From Adiantum capillus-veneris (lineage: Eukaryota; Streptophyta; Polypodiopsida; Polypodiales; Pteridaceae), in the NCBI GenBank assembly GCA_014529385.2, contig CM043947.1:100801811-100865810 (forward strand): a stretch of 64,000 nucleotides of DNA, written 5' to 3'. A program made the translations under genes and the position numbers. Below the pieces are notes generated by a model. The model was not told the DNA's origin. It saw nothing but the letters and a program-made list of their open reading frames with translations, and did no database searches. Shown one piece after another: positions 25,427 through 37,697 of this stretch. The number at the start of each line of letters is the position of its first letter. The stretch's first letter is position 1.

Positions 25427-28400
25427 ATGGATCCCAATGAGAAGGAATTGGATTCGGATCTTCTAGATTGTGTGATTCGAATCCAATCATTATGTGATCA
25501 ACATCGGACATCTGTAAAATTTCAAGATGATCTCTTGAGGATTCTCTTTGAAGGTTTAGATCCAAATGTCGGAAAGAGAACAGTGACATCCCCTGAGAAG
25601 AAGTGCTTGGCATCGCTCTTGGTTTGTAAGCCAAGCAATTGGAATGGACGAGTAGGGGAAAAACAAATTCCATGCAACTTTTCTCAGTTGTTACGCATGT
25701 ACAAAGAGAAAGGCATGGTCACCCCTCAAGAATGGAATCTTTGTGTTGGCACTGAGGATACTCCACATGGACCTCAAGTGTTTGAGCCTAGCATGGAGGA
25801 TGCATACGAGGGTGTTGTTCTAAAGTGTAGATGTAGTATGGAAGGCAATTCTTCAACTTTGCAACGTGATTGTAGTACGTGTTGTACAAAATGTCCCCAA
25901 TGTAGGAAGCCAAGAAAAGAAATGATATCATTTCAATATACCTCCTTTATAGATCAATTGCAATTGATATGTGGCAGTGAGTCATTTTGCCATGATTTTC
26001 TCGCCACGTGGAGAGAGAGAGCACAGTGGCTTGGCAGAGAAACATGTGACTATCCATCACATATTAATGAGTTTTGGGATGGGGAAAAGACAAGAATGTA
26101 CCAAGATTTTTGGAATCCAGATGTGCATTGGGAGGCGCCAATGATTTGCAATAATGAATGTTGCAAACACTCGTACAAGGCTTTTCCAGAAGACTTAAGA
26201 AGTCCTGAGCTACTATCAGGATGGAGAGAGGATCTCCAAGAGTATCGATTCAAATGCTCAAAGTGTTTTAAGGATATTCATTCTCAACGAAGAATGATAC
26301 AGGTACATTTTTTTCCATCTTTAGCAATGCATATTTGTATTTTGACTATTTGCATGCACTTTTGGTTAACTCAATGATTTTTTAAAAAAAAAAACAAAGG
26401 GAGATCCGCGCAATTTCGCTCTTATGCTACATTGGGATGGCTTTCAAGCCGCCTCTACAATGGTAAAAGATAGTGCTGTGGTTGAAATAGTGGTGCTAAA
26501 TGGGGGTAAAAGATCAATTGTGGGATCTTTGCCCGTATTATTTTTACCCCTCTCGCATATGGACTTGGAGAGAAAGCATAGTGACATCCTTAACGCTTTC
26601 TTACATCCCTTATTTCTTGATCTAGAAAGATCTTTTTTGGAGGGTTTTGATGTGAACTATGCTTACCTTGCGAATGACATTAGTAACAAAATACAAGGTG
26701 GAAGAGTGACATTGAGGAGCATGCTTATGCTATGCACAGGAGACCATCCTGCACAGTGTAAGCTAGGACAGGTTAAAGATGGAGGGATGAGTTTCTGTAG
26801 ACGGGATATTCCAAAGGCAACACTTGTGAATGACCGCTATGTCTATGATGCAAATCGATATCAAGGTCGATATCCTCCAAAAAAGCGGCATGCCGAGGAC
26901 ATGTGTAATAGCATAAGATAATCCAAAAGATGCATGACAAAGGAGAGAAAGGAGGAAGTCCTTAGAGATGGAGGCCTATCCAGTGAATCTAAATTGTGGA
27001 GGCTTTTTCATTTATATGGGTTTGATATTTCCAAGGACTTGGTTTATGATGCGATGCATGTTTTGTCTTTGAACTTATTTCAAAAGTTTTTAAGGAAGTT
27101 GATGTCTGAAGCCGCAACGTCTATGAAGAAAGAGATTGATAAGGCCGTGAAAGAAGTAGAGAAAGCAATTCCCAAAGCTATTGTGAATAGCAGAAGGTGG
27201 CCCCGTAATCCTTCTCGCCATTACAAGATGTTCAAAGCAGAGGAATGCCAAAAGTTCATTCAGTGGTGCTTACCTCATATCTTGAATGTGGTTCATGGCA
27301 TTTCAAAAGAGGACATTGTCATTGGGAAATTATTGATTGATATTTCACACATGTTTTTTGAGTGCACAAGATGGAAGGGTTGGACAAAGAATGACATTGA
27401 AGTTTGTCGTTCTCTCTTTCTTTCATGGCGCATCTTATCGGAGGAATGGGAGGGGCCAAATAGCTCTTCTTTAGAGCATGTTGCAGGTATGTTCTTACTT
27501 CTGGGCATTTTATTGTGGTTTACAATTTTGAGTTGAAACAATCAATAAACATTTTGTCATCTATTCTTTTTTATAGGGAACGGTGAACTTCTTGATGATA
27601 TCTTGAGACATGGATCTCACGATTGCCTTTGGTGCTTTTCATTTGAGAGGAGCATTTCAGGCTTCTTGAGTATACATACCAACAACAAGGCAAATGAGAT
27701 ATCATACACGAAGTTTCATAGTCGCCACTTGTTTACAAGGGTATGGAAACAAATGAGTACCGAGAACGCTGAAACAAGGTGCTTCGACAGAGATCAGATG
27801 TTTGTACATTCATTCTTTTTTGGTTCTTCCGGAGGGTAATGAAGATGGAGATTATCCGAAGGAATGTGAAGATTGGCATAAAAGATGCATTATGCGAGTT
27901 TCATCGGAGCGAAAAGCGCAAGATGCATGGAATGCATGCCGTAGACTTCTCCCAAGCATTTGCAAGCATCTAATAGACAAAAAGGGCATTGTAGTTGGTG
28001 GCAACAAGAAAAAATTCTTTACACTCAGCACATTCGAGAAGGAGTCATTGCTAGCCATCTATAATTGGGTGCAACCTTCATCAAACACTTTAGAGACAAT
28101 CCGTTATGGTGGTGTACTATGTTCAAAGGCCTTTTTGCATGAATGTAGGTATGCAATAGGTGATTATGTGGTTTTGGAAGACCAACCTTCTCAACCAAGT
28201 AGATCGGAAGAGATCGTATGGAGAGGACATTTGAAGAAGTTATTTCTTCATGAACAAGGGGGGGAGATTGAATTATTTATGACTGTAGAGGCTTTGTTGC
28301 AAAGAGATTTTATAATGGATGAGGTGACAGGCCGGATGCCTTTTGTGCATAGAAGCGAGAAGGCTAACACCATTCTTATCATAAGGCCGTTGCTTGGGTA

Positions 28401-28960
28401 AAGCATAAGTTTTTTTGGCTAAGATCTACCATCACTGAAATGGATATTATGTATGAGTTGAGTGGGCATAAGGTTCGCAGCAGATTGGTGTGTTCGGGGC
28501 AGCCAGGTTGTGTTCCACCATGGCCAGAGCTGGGGGATCTTGTACTTGCATTCTATACCGATTCTGAGATGAGAGAAGCTTTTGTCGTAGAAGTCGACAA
28601 CCATAACAAAAAAGCTATGCTCTTTTGGGCTCATGATCACCATGCGAGTGCTTTATGGTTTGATTGGAATTTGATTGTCTGTGTGCTTCCGAGCTCTTCT
28701 ATCGAGGTACTTTTCAATGTACGTATTTTTTCTTCCTTGGCTCATATTTTGAATATGCAATTAACTTTATAATTGTTTCTTTTTTTAAGGTGGCAAGAGA
28801 TGAGAATCTTAATGCATAGCAAGGATAAATCTGGACATGAGGCTAGTGATGTTCTCTCAACAACAACCAAATCGTTGTACTTTTTGTTCAATGGTTTTGT
28901 CTCAATTGGTCCACACCATGGGACGATCTTGGGTCCCATGAAGTTGGCTTTGAAGTCTTA
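25427..28960 (+). pseudogene. Divergent tnp2-like (CMC clan) transposase of element Z
   Basis: This is the probable transposase of Z. Exon 1 is 25427-26302 (292 codons) and exon 2 runs 26400-27486; the intron borders are CAG|GTACAT and AAAG|GG, phase 0. Exon 3 starts at 27577 after an intron with GTATGTTC..TATAG borders. Features parallel tnp2: a Cys-rich block (CSTCCTKCPQCRKPR), FWDGEKTRMYQDFW, LMLHWDGFQ (counterpart of LAMDGVNPF), LPVLFLPLSHM, KLWRLFHLYGFDISKDLVYDAMHVLSLNLFQK (counterpart of LDPMHIFKNV, quoted here in halves KLWRLFHLYGF and DAMHVLSLNLFQK) and LWCFSFERSISG (counterpart of WMFFLERF). Damage: an in-frame TAA at 26919-26921 and a frame change near 27800-27835 in a T run. A following C-terminal piece lies at 27802-28401 and ~28408-28710. 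It is clearly distinct from the CACTA tnp2 genes. Confidence 0.65.
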
Positions 28961-29545
28961 GGTCCCATGCAGTCTATAAAATGGGTTTGCATGACGACAG
29001 GGTAACTAGTTAGTAATGGGTTTTCAATGGAGGTTTCTTTGCAGTATACAATATAACATCTCTATCTGGATAACGAGGTATCTTTGGATTGCGCTTATGA
29101 GGGTATTTTGGCTTCCATTTACTGTGAGTTGTAAAACAAGAGCTCTATGTTGGGCCCTTGTTGTGGCTTTGTATTTTGGTCGCTACTATTCTTGTGATAC
29201 AGTTTTGATATCTTTTCATCATATGAGTTTTTTATGCTTTGAGTTGTGGTCCTGCATGGGATAATGGGAAAGGATGTATATTCTAGAGAACCTTCAAATT
29301 TGTGGAATTGTAGCTTGCATTGAATCGATATGGTGAGGTGTTTTTGTGCTGCTTTTCCTTCAACTTGAGGAAGCATTGTTAATGAATAGTAATCAAGCAA
29401 CAACAAGGTCAAATTCCGATAAAATCGACAACGATGCTATGGAGGCGCATGTCTTCTAGCCTCAGCCATGGGAGTTGCACCTCCTCTCTGAAGCGAGCTT
29501 GGAAGATTTTAACCGCGCAATGTCAGACCCTTGTGTTGGTGTCAC

Positions 29546-31215
29546 AGGTCCCAGGGTTTTCTCAACGATCCGCCCAACGTTTTCAGCCTCCACCAGCAAT
29601 CAACGTTTTCAACCACTAACACCAGCATTTTCAATTCCAGTCTTAGCCTCGCGAGAACCCGCATCCTTTGGTTGCAGATCCTTCCCAGATTTCCCATCTA
29701 CTACCAGATCAGCCTAGCGTTTCAGATTCAGCAGACCTCAATTAACCTTTTGCAATTTTAGCCCAGATCAGGCAGCGTTTTTCATTTCATTCCTAGCCCG
29801 GTGAAGCGGTTGCAGACGCAGGCCGCGGTACCGCCATAGTAGAGCAAGCAGGCACCCACAGGTCCCAGTGTTTTCTCAATGATCAGCCCAATGTTTTCAG
29901 CCTCCAGCAATGAGCGTTTTCAGCCACTACCACCAGCATTTTTAATTCCCAGTCTTAGCCTCGCGATAACTTGCATCCTTTGGTTGAAGATTGTCACGTG
30001 ACACATCTAACCCTAAACCCTAGCGTTTTGCATTTGCAGAACAACCGGCGACAGCAGAAGACCATTTCAGTCCTAGCGTTTTTGAATCTGCATCATACCC
30101 CAGCGTTTTGCAGATTCACCGCGACGGAACATCAAGAACCACCAGCGTTTTCAGTTTTCAGCCTTTAGCACTCCCAGAACAACCCCCGAATCTCGCAGGT
30201 CTCACCTTCCCACAGCAGATCCTCGCCGCAAGGTCAGATCCCGCGCAGTTTGCACTTTCAACCCGGAAAACGCAGATTTCAGCATCCACGTTTTGAGCGC
30301 GTCGCCGTCGCATCGTCGTCATCGACATCGTCACCGACATCGAGTGAGAATTCAGCAGATAAAGATTTGCAGATTTCAGCCAATAGCGTCTTCAGATTTC
30401 AGCCCGTCTCGTCGTCGTCCTCATCGTCGTCGACATCGTCGGCAAGTCCAAGCATTGTAGAGATTTGTGCAATCATAAGTAGACCACTCTCGCCATACAG
30501 AGTGGGGCCTTCGGAGGAGGGTTTTACAATGTCTCTGGTGTCGTATTCTCTTCTCTATCTCTCAGTCTCATACACTTTCACGCACAGTGTCCATTCACTT
30601 TGTTTGTGTCCATTGCACTCTCTCATTCAGAACGGAAGGCTCTCCCTTCCATAAGAACAAAAGGAACCTTGAGCATAGTTCGGAGCACTCATCTTGAGCA
30701 AAGTTCAAACATTCATTCCGCTGCACCTTACACAGATCCTCGCCAGATTCCCCTATCTAGTACTAGACTCGCCAGATTCCCCATCTAGTACTAGATTCAG
30801 TAGACCTCAATCAACGTTTTGCAATTTCAGTCCAAATCAGCCAGCGTTTTTCATTTCAGCCCTAGCCTCGCGAAGCGGTTGCAGATCCAGGCTGCGGTAC
30901 CTCCACAATAGAGCAAGCAGGCACCCACAGGTCCCAGCGTCTTCTCACCAATCAGCCCAACATTCTCAGCCTCCAGCAATCAGCGTTTTCAGCCACTACC
31001 ACCAGCGTTTTCAATTCCCAGTCTTAGCCTCGTGAGAACTTGCATCCTTTGGTTGTAGATCCTCGCTAGATTCCCCATCTAGTTCTAGATCAGTCTAGCA
31101 GACCTCAATCAGTGTTTTGCAATTTCAACCCAAATCAGCCAGTGTTCTTCATTTCAGCCCTAGCCTGGCGAAGCAGTTTGCAGATCCAGGCCACGGTACC
31201 GCCACAGTAGCAGAT
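29546..31215. repeat. Diverged ~300-bp repeats rich in CAGCGTTTT
   Basis: A unit that includes CAGGTCCCAGxGTTTTCTCA, CAGCGTTTTCAGCCACTACC, TTCCCAGTCTTAGCCTCGCG, TGCATCCTTTGGTTG and GGTACCGCCACAGTAG is present at ~29546-29850, partly at ~29860-29990 and again at ~30790-31215, with short related words between. GC content is higher than in the surroundings. Open frames through it vary between copies, so it is not treated as a gene. Confidence 0.75.
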
Positions 31216-31249
31216 CCACAGCAGAGCATCTAGAGTTTTCAGTTTTCAG

Positions 31250-31700
31250 CCTTGACGTTGTCGTCATTGACACCATCGTCGTCGTCGTCGTCAACATCAT
31301 CATCATCATCGTAGATCCCATCTTGACGACGACACCTTCGTCATCGCAGATCCCTATCTTGACGATGATACCTTTGTCATCGTCATCGCAGTGTTGGACT
31401 TGACGACGATACCATCGTCATCATCGTCACATTCACCATCGTCATTGTCGTCGTTGTCATCAGCGATATCATCATCATCGACATAGACTAGCAGTACCCG
31501 TCGTCGACATCACCGTCTTTGACTAGCAGTACCCGTCGTCGACATAGACTAGCAGTACCCGTCGTCAACTTCACCGTCTTCGACATAGTACCGTCATCGA
31601 CTTTATCGTCGTCGACAATGATCCTTAGTACCTTGTCGTTGACTTCATTGTCTTCGACATAGACCTCGTCTCGACCTCACTATCTTCGACACAGAACATT
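31250..31700. repeat. Degenerate GTC/GAC trinucleotide-rich tract
   Basis: About 450 bp of TCGTC, GACGA and ATCGTC words form longer units such as GACTAGCAGTACCCGTCGTC (three copies at ~31485-31565). A shorter tract of the same kind lies at ~30300-30450. Confidence 0.85.
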
Positions 31701-34305
31701 TTGTTGACATCTTTGCTTTCGATTATAAGCCAAATATACTGTTGTGGCATTTACGCATCAGGTAAGTTTGGGTTTTTTTTCCAATAAAATATTAATGTTG
31801 TGGTATTTTCCCATCCAGTAAGTTGTGCTCAATATCATGACTCATCACTGCATAAAACATAACCGTAATGTTGAAGTAGTGCATCAAATGTGTATAACTT
31901 GGAGGTTTTATTTTTGAATGAACTTCATGTTTTGAAGGATGAAGCGTTAATCCAAAGTGGTTTAATGCTTATGTATATTGTGGAAGTCTACCAAGGATTG
32001 TACTCCATTGGTAAGGTACTTTCAACGTTTCATGGAAGGTGAGGGTGGGAAGAATTGTCGAAGAATGGTCGATTCTTTGTAGGTGAAAAATTGGTTTTTT
32101 GAAGATGAAAAAGGATTGTATTGTGTACGGATTTTATTGTGGTATTCTCACAAGAGAATAGTTGTGGTTCTTGGGTTGTATCCTTTTTATTACTCGTGGT
32201 TGATGGAAATTTCTTCAGCAATAGCTCCAGTGGGAGCAGCTTGTTGTCGTAGGTTGTAAGGTGATTAAACAATGTGGAAGTGTTCTCTACATCAAGTTAT
32301 GTAATGATTGCGAGTCTCTTCTTTGTGCGATGATGTTTAATGGTATGGTGAAGTGCTTTTGGGGTGCATGATCTACAAAATCTTCTTTTTGTATAGCAAA
32401 TTTTGAAAGAAGAAGTGTGGTTGTTGTGGTTATTGTTGCTTCCTCACTCATAATGATTTGTGCTTGGTTAGTAGGATGTTTAAAAAGTTAAACTGGGTTT
32501 GATGGTTCCAAGAGCTTTCAGTCGATCCAAGTTGAGAATTGATGATACCATGAGCTAAAGTTGATGTGTTCTTAAACATGTGTGATAGGTTATTAAACTT
32601 ATACAAAAGAAAAGTTGAGAGCTTTAAAAGCTTGTGTCAGCTAATTCTTTACTTTTTTTTTGTTAATGTGAAGCATTTTTATGATTTAATAGAGGCTTAA
32701 ATTCGTACATGAGCAAAATATGTTGCATGTGTTTTTGTGGTGCTTGAATAGTTTCCTTATGCATCATCTCACAAGATATTATGCTTTTTGGTTTCTTTCA
32801 TGGTTCTAACATCGTTCTCAACATTATTTCTCGGTGAGTTTATGACAATGCAGATTAAGTGAACGGAAGAAAACTCGCACCACAAGGCCCATTGGAGTTT
32901 TTAACCCAACATATTGTAAACAACATACTTCAATCTAATAGAGCGAAATTGCTCTGAAACTTGATAAATGTAACTCATAAGTTTTAATATACTGTGGCAG
33001 TAAGTAGATTTGTGGGGTTTTTCCTTGTTTTCCGAAGGGTTTTTTTACTCACAGTTAGAGATTTTCATCAAATAGGGCTTTCAAAGTTATGTTTAGAGCA
33101 TTGCTAGCAAAGCTATATAAAAAAGCATTGCATGCATAGCTTTGAGAGCTTTTAGTCTCCTCTACATAGACACCACCTTTGGGGATATGTAACTGCATCT
33201 TGCTTTGTCTCTCACACCTTTGATTTTGAACAATTTAGGGAGATTTTAGCATTGAATAATTGGTTTATGAAAACTATGTTGCTTTTAAATATGAAGCTAA
33301 GCATTTCGTCAATTGAATGGTGATTGTTTAGACTTTGCATTAGTGACATCTCGTGTATTGAATGTTCATAATGACTAGATACTTTCTTTAATAAACCAAC
33401 GTTTGTTTTTTGTGGTAGGAAGCATAAAAGTGAAAAGGTGTTTGAGAATATCAACCAAGGTGTTTGAGGTCTTCTTTGTAATAACAATTAATCATTGCTT
33501 TTTTTTTTCTAGTGTATTGGTTGACATTTGAATTAATAGTAGATTTGAAAGGTTTGATGTACAACCAAGTCGGATCATTGTTACTATGGAAATGTTTTTG
33601 TTAGATTTCTATTTTCTATTGGGTGAATTTTACATCATTAGACTATGTAAATTGTATGCATTATTACTTCATATGATTTACATTAATGACTACTTTGATA
33701 TGGTGACCAATATAAATGCTTCACTAAAATACAAGTGAGTTATCATCTCAAAGTTCAAAGATATTTGTTGCTATATAAAGTAGTACAAGGGTTTTTGAAG
33801 GTGGTTATTGATTGCATGATTGTTTAAATATAATTTGAAAATTTGTGACATTTTACCTTTCATTTTGAAAATCAATGAAAATGTGGCAATTAAGTTTTTT
33901 TAATGCTTTCATGTAAATAACTTATGTAAGGCTTGTCTTTAGTCATTTGACTTTACTCATGGATTTTGTCTATTAAAGTCATATTAAGAGAGTTCATTGT
34001 TTTCAAGTAAAGATGGTGCAAAATCTTTAAATTATGATCTTAGAAAAATGCGAATTTTTGTGATTGTAGAGTCTTGAAGTGTGATATAATAAGGACATCA
34101 GCAAAAATGTATAAAAGAACAATTGCATGTTGATATGTTCAAAAATAGAAATATGCAATTTGATAATTTAAAAATCGCAACCTAATAGTTAGGAATCATT
34201 GTTCCCAATATATGAATAGTAAGATCCCTCTATTAATCTTAACTCAGATGGAACACTCAATATGGAAAGTCATGGATTTGGTGGTTCATTTTAATGAGAG
34301 CATAT

Positions 34306-34350
<45 letters not shown>

Positions 34351-34454
34351 TGGTAGATTGCTTATCCCACTTTTCTTTAAGGTAATAAGTTTTGAGTACA
34401 AAACCTGTTGGATAGGTCATGTGGGTCTTTTGGAATTGTTCCTAAGATGTTAAA

Positions 34455-34495
<41 letters not shown>

Positions 34496-35040
34496 GCACA
34501 AAATATGTGATCCCTCTTATCATAATAAAGTTATGCTTAAGTTTTTGTACGAAGATAGTGGTATTTAATGATGAGTTTTACCAAAGGTAGTAGATGTGCA
34601 AGGAACCTTTTTCTCTTTGGAGCAAGGTATTAGTACTTGTGTGAGCATGAAGGGTTCTTCAGAGAAGTAGGTTTGTGCTAGGTTTTCATGGTAAGGTGGT
34701 TGAAGAGGAGCTTGAGATGCTTGTTGGTTAAAAATAGCAGGTGGTTGATGTGGCAATTAAAAAGTAGCAAATGATTGATGTGGAAATGAAAAACTGCCAT
34801 GCGACTCATTTGGCAAACCAAAAATATGATAAGGTTGAAACAATGCTTTAAAACAGTAACTTATGGAACACTAGCATCTCATGCAAGGTAGGACGATACC
34901 TAGGAGTTGGATAATCCTCAATTGGCAGAGAATGCGTGGAACGTGGACACACGGACACTCTCAACATGGCAGTAACTAGCAACATATTCAAGTAGTTCTT
35001 GCATTGAATGTACTATTTATGTGTGTGTGTGTGTGTGTGT
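31701..35040. other. AT-rich stretch of element Z without a gene
   Basis: No supportable coding region. (CT)n tracts lie at ~34311-34347 and ~34459-34494. I see nothing else up to the (GT)n-poly(G) tract. Confidence 0.65.
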
Positions 35041-35043
35041 GTG

Positions 35044-35078
<35 letters not shown>
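35024..35078. repeat. (GT)n followed by a 32-base poly(G) run
   Basis: GT units end at ~35045, then 32 consecutive G occupy 35047-35078. Homopolymers this long are rare and could form G-quadruplex structure, or could be a length error in sequencing. Confidence 0.9.
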
Positions 35079-35080
<2 letters not shown>

Positions 35081-35129
35081 GTGCGGGGCGGATAGCTTTA
35101 ACGTCTTCTATAGGTCGTACGCTAAGTGC

Positions 35130-35515
35130 AAATATTATGGGAAAAAAAATTTATCACCTTCAAAAGGGTGGGAAAAAAAATCCCACATGGAAATCAAACA
35201 TTCCCACGTGGGACATGCAAGAGGGTGATACTTTCCCTCTAGATAAAAGGGAAATTTGTTTCAATCTAACTTTCCCGGTGTAGTGTAAATATCCCACATT
35301 CAAAAAAACAATCCCAAGAGGGAAGATTCTATTCCCTTCAAGGGACTCATATTCCCACAATTATCCACTCTAGGGATTTTTAGTACTATCAAGGGAATTT
35401 CATATCCCCATAAATTATTCACTCTAGGGAATTTGAGTATCAAATGGGAAACAAAGAGGGAATGTAATATCCCTTGTGGTAATATCAAGTGGGAAAGCTT
35501 CCAAAGTTTCTTGTG
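35130..35515. repeat. Right subterminal array and terminus of element Z
   Basis: Repeated TCCC/GGGA palindromic words (TCCCACGTGGGA, TCCCAAGAGGGA, CCCTTCAAGGGA, CCCTTGTGG) mirror 8120-8580. The final ~22 bp are the inverted copy of the left end. Confidence 0.65.
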
Positions 35516-36444
35516 TTAATTAAATGTTGGTGTTGCCCGAATAAAGAAACCTACCATGAGACAATTCTTGTTGTTGGTGCTACCCGCTTTGATGAACGTT
35601 GTTTCTCTTGCTGGCAAGCCACAGATGGTGCAACCACACCCAATTTTAGAGATCACTTGGTGAATGCAAATAATGATACTGTAAATCATATTCGTCCTGT
35701 GCAAGAGACTCCACTCAACCCCTCCTTTAATGCCAACTCTAAGTGCAAATATGATGCCTAATGCCATGCAAGCCTTCAAAGACCCCTGACCCTTTACATT
35801 CTGCATCCTCTGACGATGCTCCCACAGGCAATTCAATTTGTTGGGGTTCCTTTGAATATATAGAGGACGATGATGCCATTATTGAGGAATTTCTTGCTTC
35901 CACCGAAGAGGTACGTGAAGCGGCAGGTGACAAGATACCCAAAGTACCCTTTAAAATGTCTATCGGGCCTCACTATGTTCATGTCCCTCACAAAGTCTGT
36001 GGCATTTACTTTAAAAAATATGGGGATGGCAATCTCAATGCTGAGCATCTTTCCTGTCCATTTTTGGAGAAAGAGTAGACCATGCCATCAAGGTCTTCAC
36101 TGCTACTAAGGAGTCCATCAATGCTATGTTTTCTTACCACTGCAGGCCAGCCCGAGAAGGCATCACGCATCCCCACTTGGAGGAAGAATTTGCCCAAGTG
36201 GAAGAAGGAACTGTTGGCTCATCCTACCTTGAACATCTGACACTTGACAAACCATATTCCATGATATCTAGGTCATTGATAGTCGATGAGGATATGGACG
36301 AAGCTGAATTTCAATCCAAATTTGTAGATGTTGGAGCAGATATCCCAACTTTACTCTCTCCAATGCGCCCCCTCTCTTGGCAATGTCTCATGCTTGACCA
36401 AGCCCAAATTGCTGCAGCAAATTCGAATGGAATGAATACCTGTA
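35516..36444 (+). pseudogene. Element X internal coding region, left half (unrecognised protein)
   Basis: Open stretches on the plus strand continue across frames. The first holds CWCCPNKETYHETILVVGAT; a second (35761-36078) holds GSFEYIEDDDAIIEEFLAST and ends in KYGDGNLNAEHLSCPFLEKE. A third starts at 36126 and runs into the copia-1 insertion at NGMNT. Removing copia-1 and one target copy continues this last frame at 50519 (CSHYTLPDVNPHADEQDE). I do not recognise a family. It is acidic, with scattered Cys and His. It may be a gag-like product of X or a captured gene. Confidence 0.45.
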
Positions 36445-36725
36445 TGTGGAAAGTGCATTGCACTTTACAACTAAGCACTAGAGTTCAAACCTCACCAATG
36501 ATATCTTATCCCTACAACGGCTATATGCCTTATCCATGCCTATAAAAGGAACTCCCCATTGTATTCTACAAGTGCAGTTGAGTGTGTATTTCAAATTCAA
36601 ATTTCCCCCCTCTACTTGGTGTTAGCTCCCCCTTCCCTACTCTCATACACTTCTCTCCCTTGTCTATCTCCATCTCTCTTCCTCTCCTCTCTCACTCTAT
36701 CTTCTCTATAGTACTCAAGTTCACA
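36445..36725 (+). repeat. Copia-1 5' LTR
   Basis: It starts TGTGGAAAGTGCATTGC and ends AAGTTCACA, immediately before the primer site. It has CCTATAAAAGGAAC as a TATA region. It pairs with 50228-50513. Confidence 0.92.
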
Positions 36726-36739
36726 TGGTATCAGAGCTC
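36726..36739 (+). promoter_or_regulatory. Copia-1 primer-binding site
   Basis: TGGTATCAGAGCTC directly follows the LTR and matches the 3' end of plant initiator methionine tRNA, the usual copia primer. Confidence 0.9.
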
Positions 36740-36834
36740 GAGAACTTGAGCTCCTAAGTACTCTAGGAGCCTTCTCTCAAAGCAACGGCCTAATTTTACG
36801 CCCATCTCTCACTTCCAAGGTTTACTCGGCTAGC

Positions 36835-36990
36835 ATGACTAGCGCCTTGTCACCTATGGTTGCAGCCACCAAGTCAAGGTATTTCACCATTGATAAGCTC
36901 AATGGGAACAATTTCAATGTGTGGAAGCTAAGAATGGAGCTATATTTGAAGCAACTTGGCCTTTGGAAGATTGTTTTTGGAGATGAAATA
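36835..36990 (+). pseudogene. Copia-1 gag, N-terminal piece
   Basis: This encodes MTSALSPMVAATKSRYFTID and then LNGNNFNVWKLRMELYLKQL, the start of a copia Gag (UBN2/DUF4219-like LNGxNFxxWKxRM). The upstream Met of copia-2 (52871) is lost here (AAGG for ATGG). It is cut by CACTA-3 after GDEI and resumes at 45499. Confidence 0.85.
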
Positions 36991-37004
36991 TAACACTATG
37001 GGAG

Positions 37005-37175
37005 AATGCTGCTGTTACCGCACAGCATTACCGCATAAGAGGAGAGAGAGAGCTTCAAGAAAGAGAGAGAGAGAGAGAGAGATTGTATGCTGCAGCCCCG
37101 TTGGCGCGTTTTTCGATTTTCCGCGAGCATTACCGCAATTATTACCGCATATATAGCCGCCCATATTACCGCAAT
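37005..37175. repeat. Subterminal ATTACCGC repeats, CACTA-3 left end
   Basis: At least six copies of TTACCGC occur in ~170 bp (for example GCATTACCGCAATTATTACC). A (GA)n tract lies at ~37060-37082. They correspond to the GCGGTAAT cluster at the other end. Confidence 0.85.
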
Positions 37176-37697
37176 AGAAAAAGAATCCACGCGGCCCATT
37201 CCTCTCCCACTTTTCCCTTTCTATAAATCCTATTCTATTTTGTTACTTTTCAGAAATTCGTACCCCCTTTTTGCATGGAGTGTAAGACATCCCATTCTCA
37301 TTGGGATTTTTAGTACCTCTCTTCTCTTTTCTTGCCTCATCTATTGGTATGATTCTCCTACTCTACTCATTTGTACTCCATGAGATTCTATAAACAAAAA
37401 TATTTTGTTTCCACCTCAAAATCTTATGTCAACTATGCATTCATATGGAAATGGCAAGCGAACGATGATCTAAATTGTATTGTCTTGCGTTCATAAACAA
37501 ATAGCCCTTTTGTACAGCATAAGTAGAGAAAGAAGACAAAATCCAAAATATATTTATTAATTTTCATCCTCCAAGAGATCTCTACAAGTGCTTACATCCA
37601 TGTCCAACCCCATGGTAGCTAAATCAACAAATAAATCTATTGATTCATCCTCTACAGCCTCTCCTATTGAATCATCATCATCCTCTCCATCCTTGTC
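37176..37697. other. Noncoding 3' flank of tnp2 in CACTA-3
   Basis: No motif or coding region is seen between the subterminal repeats and the tnp2 stop at 37698. Confidence 0.6.
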
